Positions 56,966 to 64,000 of a stretch of DNA of 64,000 bases are shown here, piece after piece. Within the stretch, counting starts at the first letter, position 1. Each line of letters begins with the position of its first letter. Source of the DNA: Petunia secreta. Lineage: Eukaryota; Streptophyta; Magnoliopsida; Solanales; Solanaceae. Both the position numbers and the translations under genes were made by a program. The notes under the pieces are model-generated. The model was not told where the DNA came from, searched no databases, and saw nothing but the letters and a program-made list of their open reading frames with translations. The DNA lies in the NCBI GenBank assembly GCA_029990175.1, contig JARKIP010000053.1, forward strand, positions 17,068,001 to 17,132,000. The letters are read 5' to 3'.

Positions 56966-58118
56966 TGAAACGACCTCGGTCAGTCGTTTCGGAAGTTAGG
57001 GCTCCGACTGGCGTGCCGATAATTTTAAAATATTTGTAATGTCCATTAGGACCTGTCTATAAAATTTGAGCTAAATCAGACCTCGTTTGGTAGGCAAAGG
57101 AATAAGGTTTCAGTTTTTATTGTCGATAAATATTAAAAAGAGATTTTCGAGCTCGATTTTGGCGAATGAGCTCCGATTCGAAATCTGAAATCACCGTTAG
57201 GTTCGTATGATTATTTATGACTTTTGTGAACTTTCGAAAGTGAATTTCGATGTTGTTCGACTAGTTTTCGCTAAAATGGTGAAAGCTAAATAATTTGACT
57301 TTTCTTCCATTTAAATTGCATATTGAGTTTCGGGAGTCCGATTTGAGATCCACCTTAGAAAGTGTGTTACATATATTTTGTATAACTTGTATACAAAAGT
57401 TGGACTTAATGATCGGTAATGATCCTGGAAAATAGTAGAATTTTTACCCCGAAACATTCAGGTAATGATCTTAATGCATTATTTGAGTTTATTACGTGTG
57501 TTTAAATATATTTTAACGGTAAAACTTGGAATATTATACATCATTTTAATAAGTTAAATTAATAGTTTAAAGGTTCAAATGGACCCCGATAATGAAATTA
57601 ATTATATATTCGTACTCAGTGAGTTATAGGAAATATATAAATGTAATTTATTTAGGGTTTGGTTATGTGACCTTAAACCCTGTACATAGGTCTGGCCTGC
57701 GTATTGCGTATGCGAATAGGGTATCAGGTTCCTAACCGGATTGCCCTAAGATGTGAGGAATGAAGCCTCTAGCCTAATTTGATATATTTTTCTGCTTATT
57801 GAATAGAGTGGGATCGTTTGGCAAGGAAACCAAAGGATAAAGCGGTTGTTGATTAGCCGTACTAACTTTTGGAAGAGGTAAGTGTTTATATCCATTTCTT
57901 TAGAGGCACCTAGCCTCGTGGATTTTCTACCACGTGTTCCTTACGTGTGTAGCTGCCGATAGGTATACTCATTACGCCTTAGCTTTGGATTTACATTGTA
58001 TATTATATGTTATGTCCTGTTGTTGGTATTGCACTGAGGATCTGAGCGTTGTACTCTGGCTGTGAGTTCACATATACTTCCCGGCAGTCGATGAGAGTCC
58101 CGCGCCGGTGAAGGGTTA

Positions 58119-58403
58119 CCATTGCATCATATTGAGGGTAGGAGGATTCCGCCCTCAGATGAGGAGCATTCCGCTCCATTGCATCATATTGAGGGTAGGA
58201 GGATTCCGCCCTCGGAGCAGGAGTATTCCGCTCCATTGCATCATATTGAGGGTAGGAGGATTCCGCCCACGGAGCATGAGGATTCCGCTCCATTGCATCA
58301 TATTGAGGGTAGGAGGATTCCGCCCTCGGAGCAGGAGTATTCCGCTCCATTGCATCATATTGAGGGTAGGAGGATTCCCCCCTCGGAGCTGGAGGATTCC
58401 GCT
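58119..58403. repeat. 57-bp minisatellite, five units
   Basis: Unit boundaries at CCATTGCATC fall at 58119, 58176, 58233, 58290, 58347 and 58404, an exact 57-bp period. Each unit carries TTGAGGGTAGGAGGATTCCG. Since 57 is divisible by 3, several long frames stay open on both strands; they are not genes. About three and two more units are in the duplicated half (59336-59515, 59595-59715). Confidence 0.9.
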
Positions 58404-59108
58404 CCATTCATTTGGCACATGTGACCCTTTGCATCATATTTCATTTCATACCATTGTGTAAACTTGTGGTACATAATTACTGTTCTGCTTATACGTGCAT
58501 CGCTTATTTGTTGATATGTTTCTGGCTCGTATTCCTTGTTGAGTTTATGGTTTCATACGTGATTCCGGTTATTATTTGGCTATCTTTTTATAATTTAAAT
58601 AAGAGGAATTTGGTTTATCTGTTTCTTCTCCCAGGCTAGCTATCTTATTCTTTGAGGTGGCTAGTCTGGCCCACTTATTGAGTCCTTTTGACTCACCCTT
58701 GTTTGTTGTTTGTTGTTGTCTATCTATTTCATTTCGGCAGGTTCAGGATTGAGTTCGCCACGTTGTGAAGGAGCGAAGACGACTTCAGCTGTCAGGGTGA
58801 GCCAACTTTTATTCCAGATGGCCACCAATTTATTGGTTATTATTTCAGTTGTATTTTGCTCCCTTCAGGAGGTATCTGTCTTCTTTCGTACTCTTAGATG
58901 TCTAGTATGGATAGTCCTAAACCTAGTATGTTGGGTAGTCAGCTGTAATTTTTTTGTACAGCTTAGAGGTATCAGTATGTCAGTGTTTTTTAAGTCTTGT
59001 TTTTATTTATGAATTGAATTATATTTATTTTTCTAATTTAATTGGTAAGGGTTCGCCCGACGGGTCTAGGGGAGGATGTCGGGTGCCCGCACGGCCTAGC
59101 AGAATTCC

Positions 59109-59330
59109 GACCAAGGACTAGCTATTGCGAAAACTAATGATCTCCTAGATGATGATGAAAAAACGTCAAGACTTGAACCAAATGTAGGGTTAGAGTTTGA
59201 TTCAGCTGAAGATGCACAGGAGTTTTATAATCTCTATGCAACAAAAGTTGGATTCAGATTAGGATTGGTCAGCTCTACCGGTCCCGAGTTGATGGGTCTG
59301 TGGTCTCTAGAAGATTTGTGTGCTCAAAGG
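59109..59330 (+). pseudogene. FAR1-type DNA-binding domain fragment
   Basis: The frame reads EPNVGLEFDSAEDAQEFYNL, then YATKVGFRL. After a one-base shift it continues RIGQLYRSRVDGSVVSRRF and VCSKE. This matches the start of the FAR1/FHY3 WRKY-GCM1-type zinc domain (F-x-S-x-E-A-x-x-F-Y, Y-A-x-x-x-G-F, then D-G-x-V-x-x-R-x-F-x-C-S). FAR1 proteins are plant transcription regulators derived from Mutator-type transposases. Only the first part of the domain is present, about 74 residues, without start or end. It has no intron, lies in the same orientation as the LTR, and joins part B at shared bases AGGAGGA. It cannot make a working factor, but it is the only host-type protein sequence in the window. 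Confidence 0.8.
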
Positions 59331-60453
59331 AGGATTCCGCTCCATTGCATCATATTGAGCGTAGGAGGATTCCGCCCTCGGAGCAGGAGGATTCCGCTCC
59401 ATTGCATCATATTGAGGGTAGGAGGATTCCGCCCTCAGAGCAGGAGGATTCCGCTCCATTGCATCATATTGAGGGTAGGAGGATTCCGCCCTCGGAGCAG
59501 GAGAATTCCGCTCCATTCATTTGGCACATGTGACCGTTTGCATCGTATTTCATTTCATCTCATCTCACTTCAAAATATAATTAAAAATACGATTCCGCTC
59601 CATAGCATCATATCGAGGGTAGGAGGATTCTGACCTCGGAGTAGGAGGATTCCGCTCCTTTGCATCATATTGAGGGTAGGAGGATTCCGCCCTCGGAGCT
59701 GGAGGATTCCGCTCCATTCATTTGGCACATCTGACCCTTTGCATCATATTTCATTTCATTTCATCTCATTTCATTTCATACCATTGTGTAAACTTGTGGT
59801 ACATAACTACTGTTCTGCTTATACGTGCATCTCTTATTTGTTGATATGTTTCTGGCTCGTATTCCTTGTTGAGTTTATGGTTTCATACGTGTTTCCGGTT
59901 ATTATTTGGCTCTGTCTTTTTATAATTTAAATAAGAGGAATTTGGTTTATCTGTTTCTTCTCCCTGGCTAGTTATCATATTCTTTGAGGTGGCTAATTTG
60001 CCCTACTTATTGAGTCCTTTTGACTCACCCTTGTTTGTTGTTGTCTATTTATTTTGTTTCGGCAGGTTCGCTCCATGATTGAGTACGCCACGTTGTGAAG
60101 GAGCGAAGACGACTTCAGCTGTCAGGGTGAGCCAGCTTTTATTCAAGATGGCCACCAGTTTATTAGTTATTATTTCAGTTGCATTTTGCTCCCTTCAGGA
60201 GGTATCTGTCTTCTTTTGTACTCTTAGATGTCTCGTCTGGATAGCCTTAAACCTAGTATGTTGGGTATTCAGCTGTAATTTCTTTTGTACAGCTTAGAGG
60301 TATCAGTATGTCAGTATTTTTTTAAGTCTTGTTCTTATTTATGAATTAAATTATATTTATTTTCCTAATTTAATTGGTAAGGGTTCGCCCGACGGGTCTA
60401 GGGGAGGATGTCAGGTGCCCGCACGGCCTAGCCGAATTCCACGTCGTGTCAGT

Positions 60454-60465
60454 TGGTATCAGAGC
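60454..60465 (+). promoter_or_regulatory. Primer binding site, tRNA-iMet
   Basis: TGGTATCAGAGC is the classic site complementary to plant initiator tRNA-Met, two bases after the LTR end at 60451. Confidence 0.95.
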
Positions 60466-60639
60466 CCGATTTAGAGGTCTATCCAGACTAAGACAGTGTC
60501 TAGTAGAGTCTCGCTGATGGGTACGTAGACGTCCGTACTTATCTACGAGGGGCAATGATGGCATTTAGGAAGTTTCACTTCCTTCTTTTCTGATCATGCG
60601 TCAGTCTAGGATGCAAAAGTATTTTTGTTAATTCATTCG

Positions 60640-62080
60640 TGGTAATTGTGAACCCTCGTGTGACAAATCAACAAACGAGTTCAAGACGAAGTAGCCTAGC
60701 ATGGGGCTAGAGCTACTCAAGCCCCGAGAGTGTTTGATCGTGCTGACGATCTAGTTACGGAGGTCCCAGCTGTGCCAACTCGCGATGAGCAAGGGAAGAG
60801 GGCCTTGTGGTTCCCTTTCCCTTGGCTCTCTACGATGCTTTTACGAGAATCTTGGCGACACAGATACCGCAAGAGTCTATTATTCGCTGGGCAGCCTACC
60901 AGGTTGCCGCAGATGGAGACGTTCGGTCTCAGCGAGCCCCTGTTCCAGTCCCTGATATTTCCCCAGTAAATTATGTTCTAGAAGCACCAATTGTTCTGGC
61001 TGGTTAGCCAACCGAGGTAACGGTTAGATCTGGGTGCCCAAAGAGGTTGCATTATTTTACGCGGTTGAACATTCCGATATTCTTAAGCAATGCATCAGAT
61101 AAACCTCGTAATTTTTTTAAAATAAAATGATGTCAGCGTATCCTTCAGGCTCTTGATTATATTGAGCGGTATGGTGTTGATTATTCTTCTTTCCAGTTTC
61201 AGGGTCCAGCCTTGAATTGGTGGGCCGCTCTCTTATTAGCTGACTTGGTTCGATTTTTCTTCTAGATTTGTGGAAAATTTCCTTTCATATAGAAAGCAAG
61301 ATGAAAAGTGTTGTCAGTTTGAGTTGATTAGACAGGGTAGACTATCAGTTTCAGAATATAAGACTGAATTCTCTTGAATGGCTCGATATGCACTAGATCT
61401 TGTGCATGAGCCTTCCGAGGAGGTTCAAAGATTCATCGATGACCTTTCTACTTTCTTGTGATCCCAGATGGCTCGAGAAATTGAGGTTGGGACTTCACTT
61501 GATGTAGTTGTTGATATTGCTCAGAGGTACGAGGCATACCACAAGTTAGATGGGAAAGAGTTAGAGCGGGAGAATAAGAAATTTTGTGCCCCTGGCAGGC
61601 AACCATGGTACCTCATTTGGAAGTAAAAGTTCTAATTATTTTGGGAGGTCACCTTCCAGGTTATCTCAGCTTGTGTCACGCGATTCTTAGAGTGCGCCAG
61701 TAGTTTGTCAATATCAGACCCAGTTTTTCTCTTTACAGCTATCAACAATCTGTCCAGCTCCCATATTCAGCGAAAAGTTATCATTGTCGTGAGTCTGATT
61801 ATCCTTTGAGGAGTTTTCCCTTACTTCGGCAAGTAGGCAGTCGTCCTTCTTCTTGCCTCAGGCACCTGCCCAGTCGCAGGGGATTTCATCTAGATCTTAA
61901 TCAACTAGGGATATGCCCTCATTCGATAGAGGTCAAGAGCGTGGTGATAGTGATTCTTCTAGAAGTAATTATCAGGGTAGCGGCTCGGCACGGCCGCAGA
62001 GGTAGTTCTAAGAACTACCGGTCTGCCAGGATGTTGAGGTATCTGATGTAGTACACCCATGTATTTCTTTTTCCCTTAAA
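60640..62080 (+). pseudogene. gag: Decayed gag of a Ty3/gypsy (chromovirus-type) element
   Basis: The gag is scattered over frames. AAYQVAADGDV lies near 60900, the RILQALDYIERYGVDYSSFQ and GPALNWWAAL region at 61137-61235, then SRFVENFLSYRKQDE, QGRLSVSEYKTEFS, MARYALDLVHEPSEEVQRFI and AREIEVGTSLDVVVDIAQRY up to about 61560. The order and the W-W, S-V-x-E-Y and A-R-Y-A words fit the retrotransposon gag domain of Del/Tekay-like elements. A Ser/Arg/Gln-rich tail follows. At least seven stops or frameshifts break it. No protease or RT follows, since another element seems to start at 62232. Confidence 0.65.
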
Positions 62081-62231
62081 TGTGAGTAAGATTTGATTCT
62101 TTCGATTGATCTGGAAATGGTGTGTCTTATCATGTTTCGATGGTTTTCTTGGATGTCGTTTCTATTAAGAATCGGTTGCGGTAGAGGGGTGAGCTTCTTG
62201 TATGATTTATTCCTGGCATTTCTGAGATCCT

Positions 62232-64000
62232 TGTTGACACCCAATTTTGTCCCGGAAGTTTTCAAATTAAAGGTTTAATTATTCTAAAATTAAAATTAAT
62301 TTTTAAAATTAAAGGCAATTGCTTAATTTCAAATAAAGTGGCTAAAATCGTAATGCGCAACCTTAATCTCAGCTGACCCTTGCAATTCCTCTACTTATCT
62401 ATTAAAATCTAAAATTAGGGCTAATTTTGCTCTAAATCCCAAAATCAGCCTATACATGCAAAAAGCATATATACACATACATACTACACCAACATTACCC
62501 ATTTCAGTCAAAATCCCTTGACCCATTGGACCCCTCGCGACCCGTTTCTTCCGATCGCGACCCGATTCCCTTTCAAATCTTCCCAAAATCTCCTCCAATC
62601 CGTCCAAATCCAGGTCAGCTGGTCCCCATTTCTCTTTCCCTCTCACCAGTACAAAGCTCAACTGATCTTGTCCATCCATTTTAAATCCGAGAATAACATC
62701 CGAGCCTTAAATAAATTCAACCGGCTATTTTCCCTTGAAAATCAGTGTGAAATTAGTACAATCCAAGAGGATTATACTATTTTGACCCTGGTTTCAAAAG
62801 GGAAAAGCAAAAGGAGGAGGGTTAAATTCGATTTTTTCTAATGGGAGCATAACCCTAGCATTTCAGGTATAAATCTTATTTTTTGTTCATTTTAGAGTAG
62901 GTTTGGGGGGGCATAAGAGAAACGGCAGCATATGCATTACACATAAAAGCTTCTCTCTCAGTTTTAAGGAATATAGTATTACTTTTTTCAGGTTTTGCTG
63001 ATTTCGATTTTGTGTTATCGCGTCGCTATTCGAGTTTTCAACCTTGTTCTAGTCGTCGACATTGTTCGTCGTTTGTTCGAATCGCTTCTTTTCGGATCCG
63101 TCGCCTCAGTTCCTGCTCCGGAAGAGGTAATAACCTTGCTTCACCTTAATGTTTTTCCTGTTTATTTTTCTTTATTGATTTAAACATGTGGCATGTTTAG
63201 GATGATTTATTTATGCTCGCTGAAATGATGCTTGAATAAGCGATAGCTAAAACTGTATAAACATAATTTTCATCTAGCTAATAAGGTCACTTGCAAGCTG
63301 GTGGGTTTCTGGTCGTTAAATGATTTTTAGTCGATGAACATTGTTGTTTTGGTTCTGTCTGATATCTTCATTGTTTCTTTGTTCTACATGGTAAATCTTG
63401 GTCTTTAATGTTGGTTTTGAACCTGAACCTGAACCTGTTTAGGCTAGTTTGAAATTCTGTTAAGTCTTCATTGCCTATTTGTGTGTTCAATTAAAATGAG
63501 AAGCAGCTGGTATAATCTTCGTTTTGCTCCCTGTTTGACTCTACGAATGCTTGTGAGGATTGGTGTGTTCAGGGTGGTCTTTTGATCTGGTTCTTTGTTT
63601 TTTTTTTTTGTTGGTATTTAGATAGGAGTTGCTCCTGGTTGTTTGAGGGGTTATCTGGTGGTTTGGTAAGTGACCTGAAGTGGTCTCCGTAGTTGTCCCA
63701 GGATCTGTTTGTGTGCAGGTATGAGTGTTTGTATGTGTATGAGTGTGTGTATGCAGTTCAGTAAGTGTGGAGGTGTTCAGGAGTTTAGCAGGGGCTTTGG
63801 AGTGAAGTTCTGGATGCTGCATTTCTGCAGCTTAGGTATTAAGTGTTGTAGTTGTTTCAAATTAGGTAGTGAAGGGTATATAGTTGTGCAGGGGTATAGT
63901 TTAGATGTGGGTGATGTGTTTAATTCCCTGGAGATAGGAGGTTGTTCAGGAAGGCATTTAGGGGTTGTTCAGGTGGATGTTTGATTGCTCAGTTAGTGTA
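62232..64000 (+). mobile_element. Probable LTR of another element, runs off the window
   Basis: TGTTGACACCCAATTTTGTCC is a typical plant LTR start and cuts off the gag above. No gene is seen in the following 1.77 kb: pyrimidine-rich, leader-like sequence at 62500-62650 with a repeated TCGCGACCCG word, then T- and G-rich sequence. The right end and the matching LTR lie outside the window. Confidence 0.4.

Larger units (their letters stand above)
56966..60451 (+). repeat. Chimeric 5' LTR carrying a FAR1 fragment
   Basis: LTR part A (56966-59108) starts TGAAACGACC and is nearly complete; it stops about 11 bases short of the normal end, after GAATTCC. A 222-bp FAR1-like fragment follows (59109-59330). 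Part B (59331-60451) repeats the 3' half of the LTR, starting inside the minisatellite and ending ...CGTCGTGTCA. A tRNA-iMet primer site comes next. So this LTR is about 3.5 kb and holds a duplication around captured DNA. Related solo LTR: 46222-48524 (- strand). Confidence 0.75.

Noticed and set aside
58119..58403. Regular repeat considered as a CRISPR array
   Set aside because: There are no unique spacers, the repeat is a contiguous 57-bp unit, and the setting is a plant LTR.
58003..58461. Four overlapping 87-134-codon frames on both strands
   Set aside because: All are readings of the 57-bp minisatellite, whose unit is divisible by three. Frames at 59265-59633 have the same cause except for the FAR1 part.

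Overview
This window is plant nuclear DNA, most likely from a eudicot, and almost all of it is transposable-element sequence. The evidence is Ty3/gypsy Tat-lineage elements with a second, archaeal-type RNase H, a Ty1/copia element, Stowaway, Harbinger-like, hAT-like and Mutator-like non-autonomous DNA elements, tRNA-iMet, tRNA-Asp and probable tRNA-Lys primer sites, and (AT)n(GT)n microsatellites. I see no intact host gene. The only host-derived coding sequences are a 222-bp FAR1-type gene fragment and a tRNA-Lys-derived sequence, and both sit inside retrotransposons.

Layout. 1-10.8 kb: AT-rich spacer, a Stowaway MITE (1213-1463), a Mutator-like non-autonomous element with a perfect 9-bp target duplication (3975-4934), and a decayed remnant of an older Tat-type element (6221 to about 9945). 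10,846-22,123: an 11.3-kb Tat element on the + strand (element 1; duplication CATCG) with decayed gag-protease, RT, RNase H, second RNase H and integrase, a tRNA-Lys-like sequence after pol, and a multi-exon gene on the opposite strand. 22,174-43,492: a roughly 1.1-kb hAT-type element cut into three pieces. One cut is a 14.4-kb compound of the same Tat family on the - strand (22,668-37,061; duplication AGTAT), which has three LTR blocks and two internal regions. The other cut is a non-autonomous large retrotransposon derivative with identical-length 1314-bp LTRs (37,191-42,993; duplication TCGTG; tRNA-Asp primer site).

44,061-53,385: a decayed Ty1/copia element (duplication ATGTG) that carries two nested solo LTRs, one on each strand. 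53.5-55.3 kb: a Harbinger-like MITE and a second Mutator-like element with its own perfect 9-bp duplication. 56,966-62.2 kb: the 5' end of a Ty3/gypsy element whose LTR is chimeric. A nearly full LTR, a FAR1 DNA-binding-domain fragment and a repeated LTR 3' half come first, then a tRNA-iMet primer site and a decayed gag. From about 62,232 to the window end another LTR-like sequence probably begins.

How the parts work together. The Tat family here has an unusual layout: gag-protease, an in-frame UAG followed by CAAUUA (the tobamovirus-type readthrough context), RT-RNase H-second RNase H-integrase, a tRNA-Lys(CTT)-like sequence, then an antisense four-exon gene with its own TATA box. Two independent copies share this layout. 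Eye counts of LTR differences (about 5% for element 1, about 1.5% for the compound, about 1.8% for the LARD) suggest that element 1 is the oldest of the three and the compound and LARD are younger. All divergence figures are hand counts and approximate.
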